DNA of 64,000 bases, taken from PALG01 sp964495885. Its GTDB lineage: Bacteria; Bacteroidota; Bacteroidia; Flavobacteriales; Flavobacteriaceae. Both the position numbers and the translations under genes were made by a program. A model generated the notes under the pieces. It had not been told where the DNA came from, made no database searches, and saw only the letters and a list, made by a program, of their open reading frames with translations. Below are positions 40,084 to 48,363 of the stretch, one piece after another. The DNA is taken from positions 105,076 to 169,075 of the forward strand of contig CAZBWO010000006.1 of assembly GCA_964495885.1 (NCBI GenBank), given 5' to 3'. How positions within the stretch are numbered: the first letter of the stretch is position 1; each line of letters starts with the position of its first letter.

Positions 40084-42339
40084 ATGACAAAAGTAAGAAC
40101 AACATTTGGAAGACGTGCCTTCATTAAAAGAGTAGGCTTAGCGGGCGGAGGAATGATGATTGGCTTTAGCTGGTTGGCCTCTTGTAAGGAAGCAGCCGAA
40201 GAAGAAGTGGTGATGCAAATGCCCGATGAATGGTTTGAAATTAATGGCTATCTTAAGATAGGGGATAATGGCATTGTGACCATCATGTCCCCCAATCCGG
40301 AAATTGGGCAGAATGTAAAAACATCCATGCCCATGATTATTGCAGAGGAACTGGATACCGACTGGGAGAATGTGATTGTAGAACAAGCGCCGCTTAACAC
40401 CGACTTATACACCCGCCAATTGGCAGGGGGAAGCCAATCTATTCGGCAAGGATGGGAAGGACTGCGAATGGCTGGTGCCACCGCCCTTCACATGTTGAAG
40501 CAAGCAGCCGCCAACACTTGGCAAGTTCCGTTTGAAGAAATTACCACCAAAGCCGGAATCATTACCCATGAAGGTACTGGGAATTCTGCCCATTTTGGTG
40601 AAATGGCTTCCGCAGCGGCAAGTATTGAAGTGCCAGAGGAAGTTGAATTAAAGGAGAAAAGTAACTTCAGTATTATTGGGACTTCCCGAAAGAATGTAGA
40701 TGGAAAGAAAATAGTAACTGGCCAACCGCTCTTCGGGTTGGATATTCAAAAAGAAGGAATGCTCATTGCCATGATTGTGCATCCCCCTGCTTTTGGAATG
40801 CGGTTTAAATCTATGGATGCTGATTCCGTGAAGGGAATGCCGGGCATCAAGGACGTGTTTACTTTTGAAACCTATACCGAAGGTTCCCGAAAAAGCTTTG
40901 CCGATATTGCGACCTTCAATACCAAAGTGGCTATTGTAGGGGAATCTACCTGGCAAGTGATGCAAGCCAAAAAAGCACTTGCGGTGGAGTGGGAAGAAGC
41001 CCCAGATGAAACATTTGATATTGAGTTCTTTGGTAACACCATGACTACGGAATATCCGGGCGGACTGGAAAACACCCAGTCTCATGTCTTGAAAATGGCA
41101 GAGATGGCCGCCAAGAAAGGAAATGTGGTACGCAAGGATGGAGATGTGGAAAAAGCCTTTGCGAAGGCCGAAAAGGTGATAGAGCGTGATTATTCGTGTC
41201 CGTTCTTAGCGCACAACACCATGGAACCCATGAATTTTTATGCCAATGTTACGGCAGATCATGCTGAATTGATTGGCCCTATCCAAACACCTGAATTTAT
41301 GGAGCAGAGTGTGGCTGCCAGATTAGGGCTTACCCTAGAGCAGGTAGATATCCAGATGAGTAGGATGGGTGGGGGATTCGGACGAAGATTGTACGGACAC
41401 TTCCTTACGGAAGCTGCGGTGATTTCGCAGCAAGTGAAGGCTCCCGTTAAATTGGTGTATACCCGTGAGGATGATATGACCTTTGGAAACTATAGACCTG
41501 CCTATTATGTACGGTATAAAGCCGGATTGGATAAAGACAACAACTTGATTGCCTTCCACATTCGGGCGGGCGGAATCCCTGAAAGTCCGTTGTTTGCCAA
41601 TCGCTTCCCAGCAGGAGCCGTTGATAATTACCTAGCGGAAGACTGGACGTTGAAGTCGAACGTAAGTGTGGGCGCTTGGCGTGCCCCGCGTTCCAATTTC
41701 ATTGCTGGAGCGGAGCAGTCCTTCCTGGATGAGGTAGCCGAATTGGCCGGAAAAGACCCTATTGATTTTAGACTGGAATTATTTGATAAAGCCATGAACA
41801 ATCCGGTAGGCGAAAGCAATGACTACGAAGCCGAACGCTACGCAGGCGTACTGAAGCTATTGAAGGAAAAGGCCAATTGGGGGCAACAGGATACTGGGGT
41901 TTCCCGTGGGGTTGCTGCCTATTACTGCCATAATTCCTATGTAGCCCAAGTGGTGGATGTGGTGATGGAAAACGGAAGACCCCGTGTAGATAAGGTAGTA
42001 AGTACCGTAGACTGCGGAATTGTGGTAAACCCAGATGCCGCTACCAACATGATTGAAGGTGGGGTAGTAGATGGTATTGGCCACTCTATGTACAGTGCCA
42101 TTACCATTAAGGATGGTGTGCCACAAGCCAGTAATTTTGATAAGTACCGACTCATACGTCATAACGAAGCTCCCAAAAAGCAGGAGGTGTACTTTGTACA
42201 AAATGACATTGACCCAACCGGATTGGGAGAACCACCATTGCCACCGGTGATGGGGGCTCTGGCCAATGCTTTGTATAAGGCAACCGAGAAACGGTATTAT
42301 CACCAGCCATTTGTATCAAACAAACCCTTCTTGGGATAA
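40084..42339 (+). CDS. Molybdopterin-binding subunit of a molybdenum hydroxylase (IorB-type)
   Basis: 751 aa. Tat signal (GRRAFIKRVGLAGGG, Arg10-Arg11) combined with a lipobox Cys34 (FSWLASCK), so it is a Tat-exported, membrane-anchored lipoprotein. Two Ald_Xan_dh_C2-like regions: about 70-170 and 205-745. SRMGGGFGRRLYGHF (cofactor binding), VGAWRAPRSNFIAG, and the catalytic Glu in DPTGLGEPPLPPV near the C-terminus. No FAD subunit or cytochrome c gene is adjacent. The substrate (aldehyde or N-heterocycle) is unknown. XdhC and MobA-like genes follow. Confidence 0.93.
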   Translation: MTKVRTTFGRRAFIKRVGLAGGGMMIGFSWLASCKEAAEEEVVMQMPDEWFEINGYLKIGDNGIVTIMSPNPEIGQNVKTSMPMIIAEELDTDWENVIVEQAPLNTDLYTRQLAGGSQSIRQGWEGLRMAGATALHMLKQAAANTWQVPFEEITTKAGIITHEGTGNSAHFGEMASAAASIEVPEEVELKEKSNFSIIGTSRKNVDGKKIVTGQPLFGLDIQKEGMLIAMIVHPPAFGMRFKSMDADSVKGMPGIKDVFTFETYTEGSRKSFADIATFNTKVAIVGESTWQVMQAKKALAVEWEEAPDETFDIEFFGNTMTTEYPGGLENTQSHVLKMAEMAAKKGNVVRKDGDVEKAFAKAEKVIERDYSCPFLAHNTMEPMNFYANVTADHAELIGPIQTPEFMEQSVAARLGLTLEQVDIQMSRMGGGFGRRLYGHFLTEAAVISQQVKAPVKLVYTREDDMTFGNYRPAYYVRYKAGLDKDNNLIAFHIRAGGIPESPLFANRFPAGAVDNYLAEDWTLKSNVSVGAWRAPRSNFIAGAEQSFLDEVAELAGKDPIDFRLELFDKAMNNPVGESNDYEAERYAGVLKLLKEKANWGQQDTGVSRGVAAYYCHNSYVAQVVDVVMENGRPRVDKVVSTVDCGIVVNPDAATNMIEGGVVDGIGHSMYSAITIKDGVPQASNFDKYRLIRHNEAPKKQEVYFVQNDIDPTGLGEPPLPPVMGALANALYKATEKRYYHQPFVSNKPFLG

Positions 42340-42359
42340 AAGCGGGAAGATTTTAGGGT

Positions 42360-43376
42360 ATGACCCATGAACTAAGGGACCTTATTGAAGTTGCCTACCA
42401 ATGGCAGCAACAAGGAAAGAAAGTAGTCCTTGCTACTGTTGTTGCTTTGGAAGGATCATCGTATCGACGCCCTGGTGTGCGAATGCTTATTCAGGAAGAC
42501 GGACAGATGCGTGGTGCTGTGAGTGGTGGCTGTGTGGAAAAAGAAGTCCTTCGGCAGGCGCAGGGGGTGTTCTTGGATGGAATCCCTAAAATGATGACCT
42601 ACGATGGTCGTTTCCGTTTGGGTTGTGAGGGTATCATCTATATCCTGTTGGAACCCATGGTGGTTTCGGAGGAGTTGTATCAAAACTTTCAGGTGGTTTT
42701 TAAGCAACGGATACCATTTACTTCCGAAGTATATTTTCAGCAAGAAGTCAGCACACAAGAGGGAATGGGAACGATTATTCAATTGGGGGAAAGCTCTTTT
42801 TCCTTTCAAGCTTCCCTTCCCGAAGTAACCAACAAACAATTTCAGGTCTTTACCCAGGAATTCGATCCTGTGTTTCAACTCTATATTTTTGGTGCCGAAC
42901 ACGATGCGGTTCAATTAAGTACGATGGCGAGTGCGGTGGGATGGGATGTGCACATCATTGCGCCTCCCGACGAAGGGAAATCGGTAGACTATTTTAAAGG
43001 CGCCAAGACCCTTTCCACGCCTTTGTTGGATGCCATTGATACCTCCCATTTGGATGCCACTACTGCTGTTATGTTGATGTCACATAGCTTTCACAAAGAT
43101 TTACAATACTTGCAGGCGCTTCAGGAAGTTCCCTTGGCGTACATCGGTTTGTTGGGGCCTAAGCACCGTAGGGAGCGGCTCTTTTCAGAGTTTATGAATT
43201 TACAGCCCGATGTTGCCTATGGTTTTTTTGAACAGATCCACGGTCCGGCCGGGATTCATATTGGGGCAGAGAGTGCTTCCGAAATTGCCATCTCTATCAT
43301 TGCAGAAATCCTAAGCGTGGTTCGGAAGGTGACCCCACAAGCCTTACGGGAAAAAGAAGGGAAGATTCATGGCTAA
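42360..43376 (+). CDS. xdhC: XdhC family Moco-maturation factor
   Basis: 338 aa. The N-terminal XdhC/CoxI domain (VLATVVALEGSSYRRPGVRM, GAVSGGCVEKEVL) and C-terminal Rossmann part (VGWDVHIIAPPDEGK, then YIGLLGPKHRRERL) are clear. XdhC binds sulfurated Moco and inserts it into xanthine-oxidase-type enzymes. It sits 20 nt after the hydroxylase subunit and overlaps the next gene by 8 nt. Confidence 0.93.
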   Translation: MTHELRDLIEVAYQWQQQGKKVVLATVVALEGSSYRRPGVRMLIQEDGQMRGAVSGGCVEKEVLRQAQGVFLDGIPKMMTYDGRFRLGCEGIIYILLEPMVVSEELYQNFQVVFKQRIPFTSEVYFQQEVSTQEGMGTIIQLGESSFSFQASLPEVTNKQFQVFTQEFDPVFQLYIFGAEHDAVQLSTMASAVGWDVHIIAPPDEGKSVDYFKGAKTLSTPLLDAIDTSHLDATTAVMLMSHSFHKDLQYLQALQEVPLAYIGLLGPKHRRERLFSEFMNLQPDVAYGFFEQIHGPAGIHIGAESASEIAISIIAEILSVVRKVTPQALREKEGKIHG

Positions 43377-43974
43377 GTTGCATGTTTTGATTATGGCGGC
43401 GGGCGATTCCAAGCGAATGGGCACCCCCAAACAATTACTTGATTGGGGACCACAGAAATTATTACGCTATCAGATAGAGAAAATACGAGCATTGCAGCTT
43501 CCTTTCTCGGTGGTTTTAGGGGCTTATCAGGAGGAAATCCGTAGGAGCTTGGACCTTTCAGAATCACCTATTATTATGAATCAAAATTGGCAAAACGGAC
43601 TGGGAACTTCTATCGCCAAGGGGGTGGCAGTAGTTACGGAGGAACATTCCCATTTGGAAGGGATCCTTGTGGTATTGGCAGATCAGCCGTTGGTGGGCAT
43701 TGAACAGTATCAAAAACTCCTTGATCAATTTGAAGCCCATCAACAGCAGATCTTGGTATCGCAATCTGAAGAAGGTTTTACGTCCCCTCCCGTGTTATTC
43801 GACGTCTGTTATTTTGGGGAACTGATGCAATTGGAAGGCGACCATGGCGCCAAGCCTTTACTGCAAAAATACAAGGAAAACGTTTTAAAGATTACATCTT
43901 CCTCAAGTCTGGCCGATATGGATACTCCAGAAGCCTATGAAAGTTTACTACAATTATTTAACCGCCAATCCTAA
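43369..43974 (+). CDS. MobA-like nucleotidyltransferase
   Basis: 201 aa. The NTP-transferase signature IMAAGDSKRMGTPKQLLDWG (about 8-27) and VLADQPLVG fit the MobA/MocA family, which adds CMP or GMP to molybdopterin. In xanthine-oxidase-type clusters this protein usually makes MCD (CMP, MocA role). The nucleotide is not certain. It overlaps XdhC by 8 nt and moaA (convergent) by 17 nt. Confidence 0.88.
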   Translation: MAKLHVLIMAAGDSKRMGTPKQLLDWGPQKLLRYQIEKIRALQLPFSVVLGAYQEEIRRSLDLSESPIIMNQNWQNGLGTSIAKGVAVVTEEHSHLEGILVVLADQPLVGIEQYQKLLDQFEAHQQQILVSQSEEGFTSPPVLFDVCYFGELMQLEGDHGAKPLLQKYKENVLKITSSSSLADMDTPEAYESLLQLFNRQS

Positions 43975-44962
43975 TCATGCTACGGTTGTGGTGTTTTTGG
44001 GGATTGTTGAATTCGGTTGGGGAAGACAAGCCCGCCCGCATGGCCTTTTTCTTCCATACAGTTTGTTGAATAAGGGGTTGAATATCCTTTCCTTCGCGGA
44101 AAGGCGTGAGAAGATCGGTTTCACCTCCCGAAAACAAACAATTCTTTAATTGTCCGTTAGCCGTAAGCCGTATTCTATTGCAAGTATCACAAAATGGATT
44201 GGTGACGGTGCCAATAATTCCGAAGCTGCCTTGGTAGCCTTTGATCTTAAAATTTCTGGTGGTGTCATGAGGGGCATCCTCTAATCGAAGGGTCTTGGAA
44301 GCTCCAAACATCTCATGTACCTGTGTAAGGATTTCATCATAGGAAACGGTTTTCTCACGATTCCATTGGTTGCCATCAAAAGGCATGAATTCTATAAAGC
44401 GAACGATAAACGGATATGCTTTGGTAAGCGCAATAAACTGGGAGATCTCTGTTTCGTTGACGCCTTTCATTAATACCACATTTATTTTCACCTTAAAACC
44501 TTCCTTCAGCAATTGGAACATATTTTCATACACTTCCTCAAAATAATCACGGAAGGTAATCTTCTTGAACTTTTCCGCTTGAAGGGTGTCCAGACTTAAG
44601 TTGATGGTCTTTACCCCGTGTTTCTTCAACAACTCGAAATGCCGATGAATCCCAATGCCATTACTGGTAATGGAAAGTTGGACGGGTAGGGAGGATAGTT
44701 GTTCCAGTATCTTTGGGAAATCCTTTCGTACCAAGGGTTCACCCCCCGTTAACCGTATTTTGGTTACCCCTGCTTCCACAAACAGCTTTGCGATTTCAAA
44801 AATCTCCTCTGTTTGCATCAAGTGCTCCTTTGGGGAAAGGGGTACCCCTTCCTGCGGCATGCAATAGGTGCAGCGTAGGTTACAACGTTCGGTGAGGGAA
44901 ATTCGAAGATAGGTATGTTCCCTTCCAAAAGAATCGGTTAATATGTTGGTTTGGTCACTCAC
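43958..44962 (-). CDS. moaA: GTP 3',8-cyclase
   Basis: 334 aa from a GTG start that overlaps the moaCB stop (GTGA). The radical-SAM cluster is CNLRCTYC (residues 27-34), the second cluster is NPFCDTCNRIRLTANGQLKN with a third Cys after it, and the C-terminus ends in the functional Gly-Gly (RIGG). It starts Moco synthesis by rearranging GTP. It is the last gene of the moeA-to-moaA operon. Confidence 0.96.
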   Translation of the reverse strand: MSDQTNILTDSFGREHTYLRISLTERCNLRCTYCMPQEGVPLSPKEHLMQTEEIFEIAKLFVEAGVTKIRLTGGEPLVRKDFPKILEQLSSLPVQLSITSNGIGIHRHFELLKKHGVKTINLSLDTLQAEKFKKITFRDYFEEVYENMFQLLKEGFKVKINVVLMKGVNETEISQFIALTKAYPFIVRFIEFMPFDGNQWNREKTVSYDEILTQVHEMFGASKTLRLEDAPHDTTRNFKIKGYQGSFGIIGTVTNPFCDTCNRIRLTANGQLKNCLFSGGETDLLTPFREGKDIQPLIQQTVWKKKAMRAGLSSPTEFNNPQKHHNRSMIRIGG

Positions 44963-45867
44963 GAATGATTTCCTCCTTTTGCGATATCGAACACATGTAA
45001 AATGGCAGGAAAAATAGCCTGAATACTTTCCTGTGCCCCTTTGGTAGATCCCGGAAGTGCCAAGACCAAGGTATTGCCAATCATTCCGGCTATGCTACGG
45101 GAAAGCATGGCGTAGGGCGTTCGTTGTTGCCCGTAGGAACGAATGGCTTCTTCCACCCCGGGAATGGGCCTTTCAATAAGTCCGTTTAAGGCTTCGGGGG
45201 TGGTGTCCCTAGGGGAAAGCCCGGTACCACCTACAAAGATCACTAATGCATGTTTGTTGTTTAGGGCTTGCTGGGTAGCGTATTGTACTTCGGAAACTTC
45301 ATCGGGAATCACCGCATAGGTTTCGGTTGCAACATGCCATTGCTTCAGTAATTCCATGACCCCTTTTCCTGCTTGGTCTTCTTTGTCGCCTTTTGAAATC
45401 GTATCGGAACAAACAATTACCGACGCTTTGATCCCTTCCGAAGGAATCTTGACATCGGTTTTACCGCCGCGTTTTTCCAAGAGCTTGATATGGTGAATTT
45501 CCACGCCTTTATCGATGGGCTTCAACATATCATAGAGGTTTAGGGCAACGATGCTGGCGCCGTGCATGGCTTCCACTTCCACACCGGTTTTGTAAATGGT
45601 CTTCACCGTTACCTGAATGATGAGGTCGAGTCCGTTGATTTCATACCCTACGTGTGCGTATTCTATGGGCAGGGGGTGACAATCTGGAAGGAGCTCTGGG
45701 GTTTTTTTGATGCCCAACAGCCCGGCAGCGCGGCTCATTTCAAAGACATCCCCTTTGGGCACACGGCCTTGCTGTATAGCGGTAATGGTGTCTTGATGGC
45801 TTACTTTCACAACAGCTTGTGCGATGGCCATTCTAAGGGTATTATTTTTATGGGTAATATCTACCAT
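44959..45867 (-). CDS. moaCB: Bifunctional MoaC/MoaB
   Basis: 302 aa fusion. Residues 1-152: MoaC cyclic pyranopterin monophosphate synthase (KGDVFEMSRAAGLLGIKKTP, LPDCHPLPIEYA, VEVEAMHGASIVALNLYDML). Residues 155-302: MoaB/MogA-like adenylyltransferase domain (VIVCSDTISKGDKED, FVGGTGLSPRDTTPEAL). It joins cPMP formation with molybdopterin adenylylation or a regulatory MoaB activity. The fusion is common in Bacteroidota. Its ATG follows the moaE stop codon with no gap. Confidence 0.94.
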   Translation of the reverse strand: MVDITHKNNTLRMAIAQAVVKVSHQDTITAIQQGRVPKGDVFEMSRAAGLLGIKKTPELLPDCHPLPIEYAHVGYEINGLDLIIQVTVKTIYKTGVEVEAMHGASIVALNLYDMLKPIDKGVEIHHIKLLEKRGGKTDVKIPSEGIKASVIVCSDTISKGDKEDQAGKGVMELLKQWHVATETYAVIPDEVSEVQYATQQALNNKHALVIFVGGTGLSPRDTTPEALNGLIERPIPGVEEAIRSYGQQRTPYAMLSRSIAGMIGNTLVLALPGSTKGAQESIQAIFPAILHVFDIAKGGNHS

Positions 45868-46311
45868 TTATGTATTGGTTTTCCATTGATGGGTATCGTC
45901 TTCAAAAAGCTCCTTCCCGAAAATAGGCAATTGGGCTTTTAGGGCGTCTACCAAGTACGGAAGGGCTTCAAAAACCGTTTTCCGATGGCCCGCCGAGACA
46001 AATACGAAGATACAGATTTCACCGCTCTTTACCGTACCCAAACTGTGATAAACATGCATGCAGTGTATGGGAAACAATTCAAATACCTTTTCACGTATTT
46101 CATGACAAACTTTGTTGGCCATTTCCTGTTGGGCGGTAAATTCAATGGCAGTTACCTTTTTGCCATCTATTTCATCTGCACGTACCTGCCCCATAAAAAT
46201 GTCATGGGCGCCAATGCCCGTTTTGGACTGGTGCTTTGCGATGGACTCTGCAATAAAGCTGGGCGCAATGCCTCCGTCTATAAATATATTCTTGATGGGT
46301 TTGTCTTTCAT
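45868..46311 (-). CDS. moaE: Molybdopterin synthase catalytic subunit
   Basis: 147 aa from ATG at 46311, which overlaps the moeB stop as ATGA; a start at 46329 would overlap by 22 nt. DIFMGQVRADEIDGKKVTAI and HVYHSLGTVKSGEICIFVFV, AGHRKTVFEALPYLVD are MoaE signatures. With thiocarboxylated MoaD it converts cPMP to molybdopterin. Confidence 0.95.
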   Translation of the reverse strand: MKDKPIKNIFIDGGIAPSFIAESIAKHQSKTGIGAHDIFMGQVRADEIDGKKVTAIEFTAQQEMANKVCHEIREKVFELFPIHCMHVYHSLGTVKSGEICIFVFVSAGHRKTVFEALPYLVDALKAQLPIFGKELFEDDTHQWKTNT

Positions 46312-47381
46312 ACTTTCTGTGTTAACCATTGATTTAATTCCGAAGCACCCTCCCGCAAGCTATAACATGCGGTAATTCCTTCTTCTTGTGCTTTGAGCAC
46401 CGCTTGTTTACTGCGTATTCCGGAGGTACAAAAAAAGATTTTCTTGGCTTCGGTTTGATACGCGTCTTTGGAAAAGTCTAAGGTACTTAATGGATTCTGA
46501 AGTAAGTGCTTTTCATGGAAGATAGGGATTTCATCCCTTTCCCGAACATCAATCCATAGCAGGTTTTCCGTTTTATTGAGTTCCGCTAAAGAAATCAAGG
46601 GGACACTCAGGCAATCATTTAAAGCAATAGGAATGGGGTTTTGGTTTTGTAAGACGCGTGTTATTTCAGCCTTGTTTTTTGAAAACCTTAGGATTCGTTG
46701 TTGCTGCTGAAGGGCATTATAGTACAACACCTTTCCGCTAAGCACTTCACCAATCCCGAGGATAATTTTTAATACTTCGGTAGCCTGTAGCATACCAATG
46801 ATTCCCGGTAGCACCCCTAACACCCCAATCTCATTACAGGAAGGAACTTCCCCGGCTTGAGGTGGCTTCGGAAACAAACATCGGTAACTGGGGCCCTCTT
46901 GATAATGAAACACCGAAACCTGTCCTTCAAATTTATACAGTGCCCCAAAGACCAAGGGTTTGTTCGCTAAAAGGCAGGCATCGCTTAGCAGGTATCGGGT
47001 GGTGAAATTATCGGTGCCATCTACAATGATGTCATAGGACGCTACTATGGATTTATAGTTTGCTACGGAAAGTACTTCCTGATAAGCAGTCACTTCAATG
47101 CTTGGATTGAGTTCCTGAAGCTTCGCTTTTGCACAACGTGCTTTTGGTTGTCCAATCTCTTTTTCGGTGTAGAGAATTTGTCGGTGCAAATTGGAAAGGG
47201 ACACCACATCACCATCCACAATTCCCAAATGGCCGACTCCCGAAGCCGCTAAATATTGCAGCACGGGACATCCCAATCCGCCAGCCCCGACGACCAATAC
47301 ACGGGCATCCAACAATTTTTGTTGCCCTGCTTCGCCTACTTCGGCTAATTGGATATGTCTTGTATAGCGTGCGTTCATCAT
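46308..47381 (-). CDS. moeB: MoeB/ThiF-type adenylyltransferase with rhodanese domain
   Basis: 357 aa. Residues 1-240: E1-like adenylation fold with GAGGLG at 33-38, DGDVVSLSNLHRQIL and DGTDNFTTRYL. Residues about 262-357: rhodanese domain with catalytic Cys318 in FFCTSGIRSKQAV. It adenylates the Gly-Gly tail of MoaD and, like human MOCS3, may also pass sulfur to it. The usual two CxxC zinc pairs are missing: the first reads SxxC (Ser165, Cys168) and the second is absent. Start overlaps the moaD stop (ATGA). Confidence 0.92.
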   Translation of the reverse strand: MMNARYTRHIQLAEVGEAGQQKLLDARVLVVGAGGLGCPVLQYLAASGVGHLGIVDGDVVSLSNLHRQILYTEKEIGQPKARCAKAKLQELNPSIEVTAYQEVLSVANYKSIVASYDIIVDGTDNFTTRYLLSDACLLANKPLVFGALYKFEGQVSVFHYQEGPSYRCLFPKPPQAGEVPSCNEIGVLGVLPGIIGMLQATEVLKIILGIGEVLSGKVLYYNALQQQQRILRFSKNKAEITRVLQNQNPIPIALNDCLSVPLISLAELNKTENLLWIDVRERDEIPIFHEKHLLQNPLSTLDFSKDAYQTEAKKIFFCTSGIRSKQAVLKAQEEGITACYSLREGASELNQWLTQKV

Positions 47382-47611
47382 CCTCCTGAAAAAGGTGGAA
47401 AAACATCTACTTGGTTTGTATTTAATTTGTCCTCATCCCCCAAAACCGAATGATTGGCAGCCAGGGTAAAGGTCATTTCCAAAAGGGCAGGATACTGCTT
47501 TCCCAAAAGCGCCTTAATATCTTTTGCGGTATCACTTTGGGTAGAGAGCGTTTCGGATGTCTTCCCTGTGATTTCTGCCAGCCTGCCATAATACGTAAAA
47601 TGTACTTCCAT
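47378..47611 (-). CDS. moaD: Molybdopterin synthase sulfur carrier
   Basis: 77 aa. Beta-grasp fold, HFTYYGRLAEITGKTSETL at the start and the diagnostic terminal Gly-Gly (VFPPFSGG), which becomes the thiocarboxylate. It lies between TauE/SafE and moeB in the same operon. Confidence 0.94.
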   Translation of the reverse strand: MEVHFTYYGRLAEITGKTSETLSTQSDTAKDIKALLGKQYPALLEMTFTLAANHSVLGDEDKLNTNQVDVFPPFSGG

Positions 47612-47612
47612 C

Positions 47613-48356
47613 TTAGAAAAATAACAATTTAAGGGATGCCGTGGTCAATACCAAGGCCAAAAAATATTCCAGTCGTTGGGTTTTCCATTTTTTACTACCT
47701 AAGTAACTTCCAGCCATTCCACCTATGACTGCAATTACCACCATTACTGCTGAAAGCGGAACCAATGTAACGCCTGTACTGAATTGCCCCAATAAGCCCG
47801 AAGCCGAGTTCACCCATATAAACAATGCCGAAACCGCTGCGGCTTCCTTCATGTTTCCCCAATGCAGGAGCAGGATCAAGGGGGTTAGGATGATTCCTCC
47901 TCCAATACCAATGAGTCCGGAGAAGAAGCCTACTGCAATTCCCAAGAGTAGGGCAGGGATCCATTTTGTCTTTCTAACTTCTTCATCCTTCACACGTCCT
48001 TTCCATACCATTCGGGCAACGGCAAACAACAATAAAACGCCCAATACTTTTTTATAGATACTGGGTTCCAAACTAAGCGTACCCCCTAAAAAGGCCGCGG
48101 GAATGGAACCTATGGCAAACGGAAGGAACAACTGTTTCCTAAAATGCCCTGCTTTGTAATAATGGTAAAAGGAAATCCCTGCTACAAACAAATTAAGTAA
48201 CAAGGCAGTCTGTTTCATCATCTCATTTGGAAAGGCAAATAGGGCCATGAGCGCCAAATACCCACTAGCTCCCCCGTGGCCTACACTGGCATACAAAAAG
48301 GACACCATGGGAAGTACCATCAAAAATATAAGTAGGATATTGGTTTCTGGCATCAT
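47613..48356 (-). CDS. TauE/SafE family permease in the Moco operon
   Basis: 247 aa from ATG at 48356 (5-7 nt after the moeA stop); the longer frame from 48452 runs back through moeA and its extra residues look non-protein-like. About eight TM helices, with FLYASVGHGGASGYLALMAL (about 15-35) and LLGIAVGFFSGLIGIGGGII (about 130-150), the paired TauE/SafE signatures. Such permeases move sulfite, sulfoacetate or other anions. Here it is embedded between moeA and moaD, and no modABC genes are in view. Confidence 0.92.
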   Translation of the reverse strand: MMPETNILLIFLMVLPMVSFLYASVGHGGASGYLALMALFAFPNEMMKQTALLLNLFVAGISFYHYYKAGHFRKQLFLPFAIGSIPAAFLGGTLSLEPSIYKKVLGVLLLFAVARMVWKGRVKDEEVRKTKWIPALLLGIAVGFFSGLIGIGGGIILTPLILLLHWGNMKEAAAVSALFIWVNSASGLLGQFSTGVTLVPLSAVMVVIAVIGGMAGSYLGSKKWKTQRLEYFLALVLTTASLKLLFF

Positions 48357-48363
48357 GATGAGC

